64,000 nucleotides of DNA from an uncultured Clostridium sp. (GTDB lineage: Bacteria; Bacillota; Clostridia; TANB77; CAG-508): NCBI GenBank assembly GCA_948436975.1, contig CAOJJB010000006.1, positions 42,450 through 106,449 of the forward strand. The letters are read 5' to 3'. The notes beneath the pieces are model-generated. The model was not told where the DNA came from and made no database searches. It saw nothing but the letters and a program-made list of their open reading frames with translations. Shown here in pieces: positions 17,697 through 29,604 of this stretch. A program made the position numbers and the translations under genes. How positions within the stretch are numbered: the stretch's first letter is position 1; every line of letters starts with the position of its first letter.

Positions 17697-19715
17697 TTAT
17701 TTTTGTCGTTTTTTCTTTTCTAGATTATATACATTTTTAGTTAATTGGTCAAGTTTATCTTCCACCTCCTCCGACTTCTTCCTCCTCCGATTTCCTCCAC
17801 CAAATGAAAATCCTCCGCCAAATCCACTTCCAGATAAAAATCCTCCTAATGAATTAATACTATTTGTTTTACTATTTATAGTTTTATCTAGAGAATTTTT
17901 AAAAGTCGAAATTTCATTATACTGTGAAAATCTATAATATGACATATTAGAAGATTTATTTTTATATTTTAATTCTATTTCTTTTAATACTTCTTTTGAT
18001 ATTCCAAAAGCTGTTGCATATATTAAAAATTCTTCCCATATACTTAATGAAAATTCATCTTTTTCTTTTAATAATGAATAATCTTCTATATATTTTTTTA
18101 AGGCTTCCCATTTATCACTTTCATCTATACCTTTTTGACTTAAATAAGGAATTGTATTTTTTACTTTTCCTAATATTAGAAAATTTATTCCAGGTATTAT
18201 CATCAAACTTGCAATTAAATATATCCAGTTTAAATTTATAAATCCATCTAACATTCTAATTGCAATATATATATATGAAATTATTACTACATTAAATGCT
18301 CTTTCTTTTTGATATTTTTTTACAGCTTTTTTACTTTCAGAATTTATATTTCCTTTTATATTCTGTATAATTTCTATTTTATCACGAACTGATATTATTA
18401 ATTCTAAAAATTCAGCTGTATTTTGCGAGTTTTTTTGAATATGTTCATTAATTTTCCATATTTCTAATATTTCGCTGTTACACATAATTTTAATTATATA
18501 TTCTAATATCTTAATTTCATCTTTTTGTAAATCACTAACTTTTTCTATTTTATAGTGTAGTTCCCTTTTATATTTCTTTGATTTTTCTGTTAATTCTAAA
18601 TATACTGTTTCTTTACCATTTTTATTAAGAACTGTTTTAATTTCAAAATATTCCTTGTGTACTAAACTAAGTATTGTTGCTATAAATATATTTGAAAAGT
18701 CCCCATGTGTTGGTTCATTTTTTGAATACATTAAAAACGTTGCTTGTCCTGGACTTGTATTTTTACTTGGTATATCTCTAAAATATTCATAATCTATTTT
18801 GGGTTTTAAAATTTTCTTATGGTTTTCTTTAATCATCCTAATATATTTAATTATTATTTTCATTTCATAATAAGCAATTACAAATAATATAAATACAATT
18901 ATTCCAATTATTAAATAGTTTTTTAGTCTTATATTATTCGATTCTTTAGAATATTTTTCTTCCTCTTGTAATATTTCATCTGCCATTTCTATTTTTTTAG
19001 TTTTATTTGATATTGTCTTTACAATATTATTTGGAAAAATTATTCTTATTTCTAAGGGTTGATTTCCTTCATATTTAGTAGCTTTAAATAAAACTGTATT
19101 TTCATCTTCTACTTTTATATTTCCATTTAAATTTTGTAAATGTCCCCATGCTCTAATATCTTTTTCCTTATCTATACCATTTGGTATAGATATTTTTCCA
19201 TTAATTTTTTTTGCCGATATATTAAAATTCTCTCCTAAAAGTTGCCAATAAAGCTCTGAACAATCATTATAGTTTGTAATTACATCTTTTATTGTATATG
19301 AAATTTGATAGTTTTTTCTTGTCTTTCTTTCTGAAAACTCTGTTCCCCATGCTATTTCAAACCAACCATTTTGTAAATCTAAAGCATAATATGTATTTCT
19401 TTTTAAATGGTACATATATTCATTTATCTTTTTATATTCATTTATATTATTTTTATCTATTTCCTTAACTGAAACATTAGTTATTTTTGAAAATTTACTT
19501 TTATCTATTTCAAAGTTTTTGTATAGTGTGCTGTTATTATCAAAACTAATATCCCAATCTTCTACTACTTGTATATCTCCATTTTCTTTTATTTGAATAT
19601 CAAAATTTAATTTATTAAGTTTTGGAGGTGTAGGAAATATAAATATTAAACTAATTACTATAAACACATATATTAATATACATATAGCCATTATTATTAC
19701 TTTAATATTTTTCAT
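17697..19715 (-). CDS. DUF2207 membrane protein with Gly-rich tail
   Basis: 672 residues from ATG 19715 (GGAGAAATTT upstream); an ATG 12 nt earlier lacks a ribosome site. One N-terminal membrane segment is followed by an extracellular beta-rich domain (about 30-255, with IQIKENGDIQVVEDWDISF), the classic start of DUF2207. A membrane segment near 270, a cytosolic part, two more segments near 480-520, then the typical Gly/Phe patch GSGFGGGFSFGGG and a basic, coiled-coil tail. The family is widespread in Firmicutes and of unknown role. It is 48 nt upstream of the LPAVG protein, possibly cotranscribed. Confidence 0.88.
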   Translation of the reverse strand: MKNIKVIIMAICILIYVFIVISLIFIFPTPPKLNKLNFDIQIKENGDIQVVEDWDISFDNNSTLYKNFEIDKSKFSKITNVSVKEIDKNNINEYKKINEYMYHLKRNTYYALDLQNGWFEIAWGTEFSERKTRKNYQISYTIKDVITNYNDCSELYWQLLGENFNISAKKINGKISIPNGIDKEKDIRAWGHLQNLNGNIKVEDENTVLFKATKYEGNQPLEIRIIFPNNIVKTISNKTKKIEMADEILQEEEKYSKESNNIRLKNYLIIGIIVFILFVIAYYEMKIIIKYIRMIKENHKKILKPKIDYEYFRDIPSKNTSPGQATFLMYSKNEPTHGDFSNIFIATILSLVHKEYFEIKTVLNKNGKETVYLELTEKSKKYKRELHYKIEKVSDLQKDEIKILEYIIKIMCNSEILEIWKINEHIQKNSQNTAEFLELIISVRDKIEIIQNIKGNINSESKKAVKKYQKERAFNVVIISYIYIAIRMLDGFINLNWIYLIASLMIIPGINFLILGKVKNTIPYLSQKGIDESDKWEALKKYIEDYSLLKEKDEFSLSIWEEFLIYATAFGISKEVLKEIELKYKNKSSNMSYYRFSQYNEISTFKNSLDKTINSKTNSINSLGGFLSGSGFGGGFSFGGGNRRRKKSEEVEDKLDQLTKNVYNLEKKKRQK

Positions 19716-19764
19716 AAATTTCTCCATAAAATATTCAATGTTTTATTTGTCAATTATATATCTT

Positions 19765-20205
19765 TTAATTTTTATTACAAAAAAATTTGTTTATCCTATA
19801 TATAATTTTTTGTAATATATTTTCTTTATTTTCAGTTATTATTAATTCATTTTCTTCTTGTACAATTTTTTTCTTAAAAATGTCATCAATATTATATTTT
19901 ATTTTTATATGCCTTTGATATAATAATTCATTTTTATTCCAAATTTCTAGAATTTCTTTTTTTTCCGATTCTGTTGCAATATAGTTATAATATATTAATG
20001 ATAATAAATCTTTAGTATCATCTGAAATATTTTGATCCTTCAATTTTTTATTTTTATCTATATTAACTAATATATAAGACTTTTCAGCAAACTCTTTTAA
20101 CAATTTTAAAACATGATTTGGAATTTTAGAAACAACTACTGGATTAAAATAATCTAAAATGTAAAGTGTTTCTTTAGCAATATCATTAATCCCTATCTGG
20201 TTCAT
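19765..20205 (-). CDS. Small unknown protein overlapping the ART-like gene
   Basis: 146 residues, no recognised family. Mostly helical, charged, no signal peptide or membrane segment; ends with a hydrophobic-basic stretch LQKIIYRINKFFCNKN. Its ATG is inside the end of the preceding gene (20-nt overlap in another frame), with GGGAGAAAAG supplying a ribosome site, so translation is probably coupled. The tight coupling suggests a functional partner of that protein, perhaps an immunity or regulatory protein, but this is inference from arrangement only. Confidence 0.7.
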   Translation of the reverse strand: MNQIGINDIAKETLYILDYFNPVVVSKIPNHVLKLLKEFAEKSYILVNIDKNKKLKDQNISDDTKDLLSLIYYNYIATESEKKEILEIWNKNELLYQRHIKIKYNIDDIFKKKIVQEENELIITENKENILQKIIYRINKFFCNKN

Positions 20206-21223
20206 CTTTCTTTTCTCCCTTTGTTTTAAGTTTATTTTTTAATTGTTTTATAGCATACTTTATCTTTTCTTGTAACTTTGTTAATTTTTCAATTCTTCTT
20301 CCACTATCACCTTTTTCCATAGCTAGTTCCCTTGCATCTTCTATTCCAAAAAGATATGTTGTATTTTCAGATGAATTATCTATTTTATCACTTATATTAT
20401 TTGCACTTTCTATATTATTTTTAGAATTAATTTGCTGATCAATACAATTTGACTTTACTTCTTCTAAAAAACCTTCAAAAGTGTATACTCTTTCAGAATT
20501 AAATCCAACTTCCTTCATCCATCCTTTAACCTTTTCAACATTTTCTGGAGTAGTAAATATTCCAAAAAATTGCTTTGGATTTTTCCTAAAATCTATTGAT
20601 TTTATTAAATTATGTCCATATGTAGCATCTCTCTCATCTTTTGGCATTATTGCAAAAATACAACCAGCTGGCATAGATGATTGATATGAGAACAAATCAG
20701 AAAAAAAGTTAATTGTTGTTCCTAAAGATTTTATATTAGAAACCGAAATTTCTCCTTCCATGTCTGTACTTTTAATATAACCATCATATCTATCTGCACT
20801 AGAAGATATTGTTCCAGTTTTTATAATTTGTTCTGCAAAATAGATTGGAGTTCCATGAAATCTTAAATCTAAATTTGGAGATATAACTGATTCTAATCTA
20901 TCAACAAAATCTTTAGTTAAACTTTTTCTATATTCTATATCTTGTTGAGAATTTGGCCTAACAAATTTTAATTTTAATTTAGTTTCTTCCAAGGTCTGTT
21001 TCCATCTATAAAATTCATCTCTAGCATTATTATATTCTTTAGAATTTTCAGGAAATTTCTGTTGTATACTTTGGAATTTTTCAGTTGCATCACTTAAATA
21101 GCCACTATATAAATTAATATCTCGATTTATTCTAATAATTTCTTCCCTATAATCTATATATTCTTGCATTCTACCTTCTTTTTTACAAATATTCTTTAAT
21201 TTTAATTCATCTAATTTTCCCAT
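20186..21223 (-). CDS. Unknown protein, possibly ADP-ribosyltransferase-like
   Basis: 345 residues. A helical N-terminus (1-105) leads to a central alpha/beta domain with RFHGTPIYFAEQIIKTGTISSS (121-141, key residues R121, H123, G124, T125) and YTFEGF (E250). The H-G-T start, following amphipathic helix with I-x-x-G, serines and a late Glu resemble ADP-ribosyltransferase or KptA-type folds, but the match is weak and based on eye only. The C-terminal 80 residues are low-complexity and Lys-rich, with no signal peptide. AGGAGC precedes the ATG. Overlaps the 146-residue partner by 20 nt. It could instead be an unrelated cytosolic family. Confidence 0.72.
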   Translation of the reverse strand: MGKLDELKLKNICKKEGRMQEYIDYREEIIRINRDINLYSGYLSDATEKFQSIQQKFPENSKEYNNARDEFYRWKQTLEETKLKLKFVRPNSQQDIEYRKSLTKDFVDRLESVISPNLDLRFHGTPIYFAEQIIKTGTISSSADRYDGYIKSTDMEGEISVSNIKSLGTTINFFSDLFSYQSSMPAGCIFAIMPKDERDATYGHNLIKSIDFRKNPKQFFGIFTTPENVEKVKGWMKEVGFNSERVYTFEGFLEEVKSNCIDQQINSKNNIESANNISDKIDNSSENTTYLFGIEDARELAMEKGDSGRRIEKLTKLQEKIKYAIKQLKNKLKTKGEKKDEPDRD

Positions 21224-21270
21224 TTTATTTGCTCCTAATTTATTTTTTCTTCATTATAAACATCCATAAA

Positions 21271-21876
21271 TTATAACTTATCATCACTTATAGTTTTTTT
21301 ACTAATTGTTTGACTTATTTTATACTTATTTTTATCTTTTTCTATTTTTCGAGTATAACGATCTTCTTCTGAAAAAATACAACCACAATATTTTTGCATA
21401 TATAAACCTAATTCTCTAGCCTTAGCTTGTCCATCTCTAAAACCAACTCTAAAATCTCTATATAAGAACTCAATATCATATTTTTTCGCCATTTCTTCAC
21501 ATAATTTTTTTAATTCATCATGTTTTTGATAAGGACTAACAAATAATGTACTAGTAAATGCATCATATCCATTTTCTTTGGCATATTTTGCAGTTTGTTC
21601 TAAACGTACTTTATAACAATAGTTAACACATCTATTATCTAAATCATCAATAACCTCTTTACAAAATGTTTTTAATCCATAATCTTCATTTATAACTAAT
21701 TCTAAATTCACTATTTTAGAATATTCAATTAAAGTATCTCTTCTAGTTTTATATTCTATATATGGATGTATATTAGGATTAAACCAATATAAAACAGGAT
21801 TAATTCCTTCATTCTTCAAACTATCTATACAATATATACTACATGGTGCACAACAAGTATGCATTAATAATTTCAT
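21271..21876 (-). CDS. queH: Epoxyqueuosine reductase QueH
   Basis: 201 residues, the typical QueH (DUF208) length. It performs the last step of queuosine synthesis, reducing epoxyqueuosine in tRNA. Visible are the N-terminal HTCCAPC (6-12), NPNIHP with TRRDTL, CVNYC near 93-97, and the late CGCIFSEEDRY; the four conserved cysteines include those expected to bind iron-sulfur/metal. AGGAGATAAG precedes the ATG. No other queuosine genes are nearby. Confidence 0.95.
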   Translation of the reverse strand: MKLLMHTCCAPCSIYCIDSLKNEGINPVLYWFNPNIHPYIEYKTRRDTLIEYSKIVNLELVINEDYGLKTFCKEVIDDLDNRCVNYCYKVRLEQTAKYAKENGYDAFTSTLFVSPYQKHDELKKLCEEMAKKYDIEFLYRDFRVGFRDGQAKARELGLYMQKYCGCIFSEEDRYTRKIEKDKNKYKISQTISKKTISDDKL

Positions 21877-21936
21877 ATCTTATCTCCTATTTTTATATTC
21901 ATTATTATACAAAAAACTTATAGACTATATATATTT

Positions 21937-23949
21937 CTATTCCCAAAAACATACTATATATTTCATCTTGTAATATTCTTCTGGTGAACTATTTTTCATA
22001 TAACTCTTTTCCGAAACAATTCCTAACAATATTGATACAATAAAAGTATAAATTGTTATAACTCCTAATAGGCTCTGTAATATTTTTTTAGCCTCATTAG
22101 TTTTTAAAAAATCATATATACTAGAAAAAATTAAAATTCCTACCAAAATAAATATCCATGCATAATCTATTAAATATCTTTGATTACTTCCAGCCATCAT
22201 CACACTTAATACTGCTATAATTAAACCAATAGTTAGTAAAACTTTTATTAAAATTTTTAATTCTTTATCATCTAAAATTTTATTAACTTTAATTATACCA
22301 AAAGAAAATAAACATATTGGAGCAATTACAAATAAACCTCCTAGCATATTTTCTATATAATAATATCCATAAAATACACCTAAGTTATTATTATTAACTA
22401 TAAAAGGAAAATCTAATATAAAATTTGGCATATTAAATAAATTACACATCAGTCCTACTGGAATTGCATATATTCTACTTCCTAAATCATGTATATTAGC
22501 TATTGTAAGCTGATATTTAGCTCCAAATTCAAATATACTGTCAAATCTCACATAATTATACCACATTAATGCTATTCCCACTGTGATATACGGTATTCCT
22601 ACTGATAAAATTAATTTTAATATATTCTTTTTATTATTTTTAATATTATTAATAAATAAATTTATTAAATATGGTAATATAAGAAGTGAAACAATCAAAT
22701 CTGTCGGTCTACAAGCAACAGATAATGCTAAAAATAAACTTCCTAAGAATATATTAAAATATTTTTTATTATCACTTTCAGTAGATTTTAATATAAAATA
22801 AATTCCTTGTAAAACAAAATATAAACCAACTATTATTACCAATTCATATACTCTTGGTATTCCATTAGCATATAATATTAATGTCCCAGAATACAAAGTT
22901 ATTAAAAATAAAACTACATTTTTAAATGAAATATCTTTAAAATATTTTTGCATTATTTTTACTAAAATTTCTTTTAACAATATAAATATAAAAGTTGAAA
23001 AAATAAACACTACTATTGATATTTTCAAATATTTATTTGTTAACAAATAATATGGTAAAAAAGTTATTAATAATGGTAATATACCAAAATATATATATTG
23101 ATGTCCATTATATAATGCTGTATCCCATTTATAATCTTTATCTCTCTGTACCATATTATCTCTAGTTAAATTATCATATGGATTTTCCAAATTTAAAACA
23201 TTCTCATTAGGTTCATCTAATAAGTAAAATTTTTTATTTACTAGAGAATCTACAAATTCTTTATTATAAATTCCCTCTTCTGTTGATATAGAATTCAAAA
23301 ATCCCTCTCCTAGACTTTCCTCTGTACTAGAATAATTATTAATAAAAGATAGTAGAATTAAAAAAATTGCTAGTATTAGTAATAAAACAGTTTCTTGTTT
23401 GAAATTATTTTTGGAATATTTTAAATTAAAAGTTTCTCCATTTTTCCAAAAATATATAAATAACATAATAGAAAAAATAACAATAAATCTAATTAAATTA
23501 AATTCAAAAGGAATTTTCTCATTAATTATAATTTTACTTAGTTTACCTTCTTCATATACATTTTTATCAATACATATCATTATACCTTTTGTTTCTCCTG
23601 ACAAATATACAGGTATAGTTTTAGATTTTTCATATTTTTCTATATAGAATTTTGAAGCAATTCCCATATATTCATTACTAGTTGCATCTGAATAGAATAT
23701 TTGATATTCTGTTACATCCTCTAAATCTTTAAATTCTACTTTAATTGTTCCCATTTTTTCATTTATATTATCTATTTTTACATAAGCTTTTGTTTTATTT
23801 TCATTATAGTAAAGGAATTCAAAATCTGTATAATCTACTTTAATATAATTTCCAAATAAAATACGATAAGAAGTAATGTTAAAAACAATTACTTCTAAAA
23901 ATAACGCAACTATAAATATTATTAAAAATCTTGAATATTCTTTTTTCAT
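21937..23949 (-). CDS. Large polytopic membrane protein, GT-C-like
   Basis: 670 residues. One N-terminal membrane segment, an extracellular beta-rich region (about 35-150), then some 11-12 hydrophobic segments. The long loop NEFVDSLVNKKF...YKWDTALYNGHQYIYFG between segments 3 and 4, with acidic residues, fits a GT-C glycosyltransferase of the lipid-linked donor type, but no diagnostic DxD is certain. It follows the FAD enzyme by 25 nt in the same direction, suggesting a surface glycan role. Function is inferred from architecture only. Confidence 0.8.
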   Translation of the reverse strand: MKKEYSRFLIIFIVALFLEVIVFNITSYRILFGNYIKVDYTDFEFLYYNENKTKAYVKIDNINEKMGTIKVEFKDLEDVTEYQIFYSDATSNEYMGIASKFYIEKYEKSKTIPVYLSGETKGIMICIDKNVYEEGKLSKIIINEKIPFEFNLIRFIVIFSIMLFIYFWKNGETFNLKYSKNNFKQETVLLLILAIFLILLSFINNYSSTEESLGEGFLNSISTEEGIYNKEFVDSLVNKKFYLLDEPNENVLNLENPYDNLTRDNMVQRDKDYKWDTALYNGHQYIYFGILPLLITFLPYYLLTNKYLKISIVVFIFSTFIFILLKEILVKIMQKYFKDISFKNVVLFLITLYSGTLILYANGIPRVYELVIIVGLYFVLQGIYFILKSTESDNKKYFNIFLGSLFLALSVACRPTDLIVSLLILPYLINLFINNIKNNKKNILKLILSVGIPYITVGIALMWYNYVRFDSIFEFGAKYQLTIANIHDLGSRIYAIPVGLMCNLFNMPNFILDFPFIVNNNNLGVFYGYYYIENMLGGLFVIAPICLFSFGIIKVNKILDDKELKILIKVLLTIGLIIAVLSVMMAGSNQRYLIDYAWIFILVGILIFSSIYDFLKTNEAKKILQSLLGVITIYTFIVSILLGIVSEKSYMKNSSPEEYYKMKYIVCFWE

Positions 23950-23974
23950 AAATTATTCCTTATATTATTTAGAC

Positions 23975-25561
23975 TTATTTTTTTTCATGATACTCTTTTT
24001 CTGTGTTTACATTCCAAATATTGTCTTTTGACTTTATTCCCTCTTTTATATTTTTTACAGTTTCAAATGATGTTGCCATTGAATGATCCATATTATTATA
24101 TCTGTGTTGTCCATTTCTTCCTACACAATATAGGTTACTAAAATTATTCAAGTATTCAACTAATTTATCTATATGTTCATATGTATCAAAATAAGCTGGA
24201 TATGCTTTTTTTATTTTTTCTCTATGTGAATCTAGTACATCTTGTTTATCTATTATTCCCATACTTACTAATTCATTTATAGCAAATTCTGAGAATTCTT
24301 TATCACTCATATTCCAATATTTATCTCCTTCTTGGCAAGTATATTCTAATCCTATCCATACTGTATTTTCTGCATCTTTTACAAGATATGGCGACCAGTT
24401 ATTAAATATTTGAAGCCTTAACATTTGTACTTCTGGTTCTTGTACATATATCCAACAATCTGGTACTACATCTCCTAATGTTTTAATTTTTGTTCTATTT
24501 TTTAATTTTAATTTATTCACTAAAACACCAACCGTCTGAAAATCAACATATGGAAGCCCTTTTGCTATTTCATTTATTTCTTTTGGTACTTCTGTTCCTT
24601 TAAATCCTATTACTAAATCTTTAACAGGCATTGAAGATATAAATATATCTCCTTCTATAACCTCTATTTTCCCATTTACAATACATTCTACTGATTTTAC
24701 TTTATTATTATCTATATTAATGTTTTTTACAAAATAACCTTTCTGAATTGTTCCACCTTTTTCTTCTATTTTTTCTGCTAAAGTTTCCCATAATTGACCT
24801 GGCCCATATTTAGGATACCAAAATTGCTCTATTAATGATGTTTCTACTTCTCCTTTATTCTTTTTACCAAATATTTTAGAAAAGGCATCTTTAATAACAG
24901 CTTTTATTGAAACTCCTTTTACTCTTTGTGCTCCCCAATCAGCTGATATTTCTTTTGGTGATCTTCCCCATAATTTTTCTGTATACTTTTCAAAAAACAT
25001 ACTATATAAAACTTTTCCAAAATGATTTATATAAAAATTTTCTAATGATGTTTCTTCTTTTTTTATAAATATAGTTTTTAAGTAACTAAATCCAGCTTTT
25101 ATTGTTCTTATCAAGCCCATATTAGTAAAAGTTTGTAATTTTAAACTTATTGGATAATCAAAAAACTTTTTTAGATAAAATATTCTTGATATTCTTGTTC
25201 TTACAAGCATTACTGTATCTTCTTTCTCTGGATTTGGCCCCCCTTCTACTAAAGGTTTTTCTCTACCTAGTTTTTCATCATCAAAAGAATTAGTTCCTTG
25301 AACTGGCATTAATTTTTCCCAAAAATCCATAACCCTATTATCTTTTGAAAAAAATCTATGTCCACCTATATCCATTCTATTACCATTATATTTTACAGTT
25401 TTAGATATTCCTCCAATATCTTGTGATTCCTCTAATATAAGAATTTCATATTTCTCTTTTTCATCTTTTAATAATTCATATCCTGCTGTTAACCCAGCTG
25501 GTCCAGCTCCAATTATTACAACTTTTTTCATCTCACTTCTAATGTTAACTTTATATAACAT
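23975..25561 (-). CDS. FAD-dependent oxidoreductase, amine-oxidase/UDP-galactopyranose-mutase-like
   Basis: 528 residues. The dinucleotide-binding motif [18 protein letters not shown] sits at 13-30, followed by the acidic strand ILILEES and GGISKTV, then [10 protein letters not shown], typical of the protoporphyrinogen oxidase/UGM-like group. The C-terminal FAD motif lies around [17 protein letters not shown]. The ATG at 25561 has GAAAGGAAAA upstream, so I keep the 10-residue extension ahead of MKKVV. Likely acts on a nucleotide sugar or polyprenyl-linked glycan, since it precedes the GT-C-like membrane protein. Substrate unknown. Confidence 0.87.
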   Translation of the reverse strand: MLYKVNIRSEMKKVVIIGAGPAGLTAGYELLKDEKEKYEILILEESQDIGGISKTVKYNGNRMDIGGHRFFSKDNRVMDFWEKLMPVQGTNSFDDEKLGREKPLVEGGPNPEKEDTVMLVRTRISRIFYLKKFFDYPISLKLQTFTNMGLIRTIKAGFSYLKTIFIKKEETSLENFYINHFGKVLYSMFFEKYTEKLWGRSPKEISADWGAQRVKGVSIKAVIKDAFSKIFGKKNKGEVETSLIEQFWYPKYGPGQLWETLAEKIEEKGGTIQKGYFVKNINIDNNKVKSVECIVNGKIEVIEGDIFISSMPVKDLVIGFKGTEVPKEINEIAKGLPYVDFQTVGVLVNKLKLKNRTKIKTLGDVVPDCWIYVQEPEVQMLRLQIFNNWSPYLVKDAENTVWIGLEYTCQEGDKYWNMSDKEFSEFAINELVSMGIIDKQDVLDSHREKIKKAYPAYFDTYEHIDKLVEYLNNFSNLYCVGRNGQHRYNNMDHSMATSFETVKNIKEGIKSKDNIWNVNTEKEYHEKK

Positions 25562-25597
25562 TTTTCCTTTCTAAAAAATTTTACTTAAAATATGAAA

Positions 25598-26599
25598 TTA
25601 GTTCATATATTCAATTCCAAGATGCTCATATGCACTTGCTGTAGCTATTCTTCCTTTTGGAGTTCTTGATAAAAAACCAATTTGCAATAAATATGGCTCA
25701 TATACATCTTCTATTGTTTCAACTTCTTCATTTAATGTTGCTGCTAAAGTTTCAATTCCAACTGGTCTTCCAGCATATTTAAAAATAATAGTTTCTAATA
25801 TTCTTCTATCTGTATCATCTAAGCCCAATTCATCTATTTCTAAATTATTTAAAGCTGTTTTAGCTATTTTTAAATCTATATCCCCATTTCCTAATACCAT
25901 AGCATAATCTCTAACTCTTTTTAATAATCTATTTGCTATTCTTGGAGTACCTCTTGAACGTTTTGCAAGTTCTATTGCAGCCGTTTTCTCCATTTTCATA
26001 CCTAATATCTCACTTGATCTTTCAATAATTGTTGTTAAATCTTTTTCAGAATATAATTCTAATTTTGAAACAATTCCAAATCTATCTCTAAGTGGCGTTG
26101 ATAATGAACCAGCTCTTGTTGTTGCTCCAACTAATGTGAATTTTGGCAAATCTAATCTTATAGATTTTGCTGTTGGTCCTTTTCCAATTATTATATCTAA
26201 ACAAAAATCTTCTAAAGCTGGATATAATATTTCTTCAATATTTTTATTTAATCTATGTATCTCATCTATAAACAATACATCTTTTTCTGACAAGTTTGTA
26301 AGTAATGCCGCTAAATCTCCTGGTCTTTCTATTGCTGGTCCGGCTGTTATTTTTATATTAGATCCCATTTCATTTGCAATAATATTTGAAAGTGTAGTTT
26401 TTCCAAGTCCTGGTGGTCCATATAATAAAACATGATCTAAAGCCTCATCTCTTTTTTTAGCAGCTTCTATATATATTTTCATGTTTTCTTTTACTTTAGT
26501 TTGACCTATATATTCTTTTAATTTTTGTGGTCTTAGAGATAATTCTGATATTTCTTCGTCAGTATCAAAAGTATCTGGGGACAAGAGATTTCTTTCCAT
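25598..26599 (-). CDS. ruvB: Holliday junction branch migration helicase RuvB
   Basis: 333 residues from ATG 26599, chosen because AGGAG is 10 nt upstream; an in-frame start 36 nt earlier would run near the previous gene. Hexameric AAA+ motor that drives branch migration with RuvA. Walker [10 protein letters not shown], Walker B DEIHRL, sensor GATTRAG and the C-terminal winged helix ([12 protein letters not shown]) are all present. ruvA and ruvC are not in the window, an unusual separation. Co-oriented with ligA and the small 79-residue gene upstream. Confidence 0.98.
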   Translation of the reverse strand: MERNLLSPDTFDTDEEISELSLRPQKLKEYIGQTKVKENMKIYIEAAKKRDEALDHVLLYGPPGLGKTTLSNIIANEMGSNIKITAGPAIERPGDLAALLTNLSEKDVLFIDEIHRLNKNIEEILYPALEDFCLDIIIGKGPTAKSIRLDLPKFTLVGATTRAGSLSTPLRDRFGIVSKLELYSEKDLTTIIERSSEILGMKMEKTAAIELAKRSRGTPRIANRLLKRVRDYAMVLGNGDIDLKIAKTALNNLEIDELGLDDTDRRILETIIFKYAGRPVGIETLAATLNEEVETIEDVYEPYLLQIGFLSRTPKGRIATASAYEHLGIEYMN

Positions 26600-26618
26600 T
26601 TTATTTTCTCCTATAAAT

Positions 26619-26858
26619 TTAAAATCCTGTATCATATTCTCTATTTTCCATAAAAGGAAATATTTCTTTTACTCTTTTTAGAGTATACATTGCATTTTTT
26701 TGATGTGGACATTTTTCTGGAGCATTAATTAATTCATTTTTATAACAATTTTTATTTAATTTATAAATTAAATATCTACAATTTAAGTATGTGTAATAAA
26801 TTCTATACCCATTATCTAAATCTTCCCAAAACATTTCAAAAGTATAATTTTCTTCCAA
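26619..26858 (-). CDS. Small conserved-looking protein between ligA and ruvB
   Basis: 79 residues from TTG 26858, preceded at 8 nt by GAGAGGA. No known family. It is rich in Tyr and Asn and has three Cys (one in CPHQ). It fills the space between ligA (13 nt) and ruvB (19 nt), all on one strand, which supports a true operon member. Possibly a small regulator or accessory protein; I do not recognise it. Confidence 0.6.
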   Translation of the reverse strand: MEENYTFEMFWEDLDNGYRIYYTYLNCRYLIYKLNKNCYKNELINAPEKCPHQKNAMYTLKRVKEIFPFMENREYDTGF

Positions 26859-26871
26859 TATATTTTTCCTC

Positions 26872-28911
<2,040 letters not shown>

Positions 28912-28926
28912 TTAATATATACTCTG

Positions 28927-29577
28927 TTAACTATCTTTAAATAAATCTTTTCCGTTTTTTAAATAATCATATCCTGAAAATATAGTAGCAATTACAGAAA
29001 TAATCATAACTACTGAAGTTATTATATTAAAAATTAATGAACCTGTACTCATATAAATTTGAAAACTACTACTATTAGCTTGCATTATATCTGTTGTTGC
29101 TCTTATAAAATCACAAAAGTTATATTTATCAACAAATACCAATATTATAGCTAGCATCTGAGTAACGGTTTTTATCTTTCCCCATATAGATGCTGCTATT
29201 ACTTTTCCACCTTTTTCTACTGCTACTAATCTATATCCTGATACTAAGAATTCTCTAACTAAAACTACTATTGGAATCCATGCAGGTATTTTTTTAAATT
29301 CTACTAACATCACTAAAGCTGCTAAAACTAGAATTTTATCTGCTAGTGGATCTAAAAACTTTCCAAAAGTCGTTATCTGATTATATTTACGAGCTATATA
29401 TCCATCTAATTTATCAGTAATTGAAGCAATAATGAAAATTAAATTCATTATTATAAAAGTTAATGATATTTCCAACCATTCTCCTGATATTATTCCAAAC
29501 TCTCCTAGATAGCCTACTAAAACAAATATAGGCACTAAAACTATTCTAAAAATAGTTAACTTGTTAGCTAAATTCAT
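28927..29577 (-). CDS. pgsA: CDP-diacylglycerol--glycerol-3-phosphate 3-phosphatidyltransferase
   Basis: 216 residues, several membrane segments. The CDP-alcohol phosphotransferase signature is complete: DKLDGYIARKYNQITTFGKF followed by LDPLADK. It makes phosphatidylglycerol phosphate at the membrane. About 63 nt downstream of it, past a short A/T spacer, ligA starts; UPF0182 lies 27 nt upstream. A ftsY-UPF0182-pgsA-ligA run of one strand is likely one or two transcripts. Confidence 0.95.
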   Translation of the reverse strand: MNLANKLTIFRIVLVPIFVLVGYLGEFGIISGEWLEISLTFIIMNLIFIIASITDKLDGYIARKYNQITTFGKFLDPLADKILVLAALVMLVEFKKIPAWIPIVVLVREFLVSGYRLVAVEKGGKVIAASIWGKIKTVTQMLAIILVFVDKYNFCDFIRATTDIMQANSSSFQIYMSTGSLIFNIITSVVMIISVIATIFSGYDYLKNGKDLFKDS

Positions 29578-29604
29578 ATTTTACCCCTTTATATTTTGAA
29601 AATT

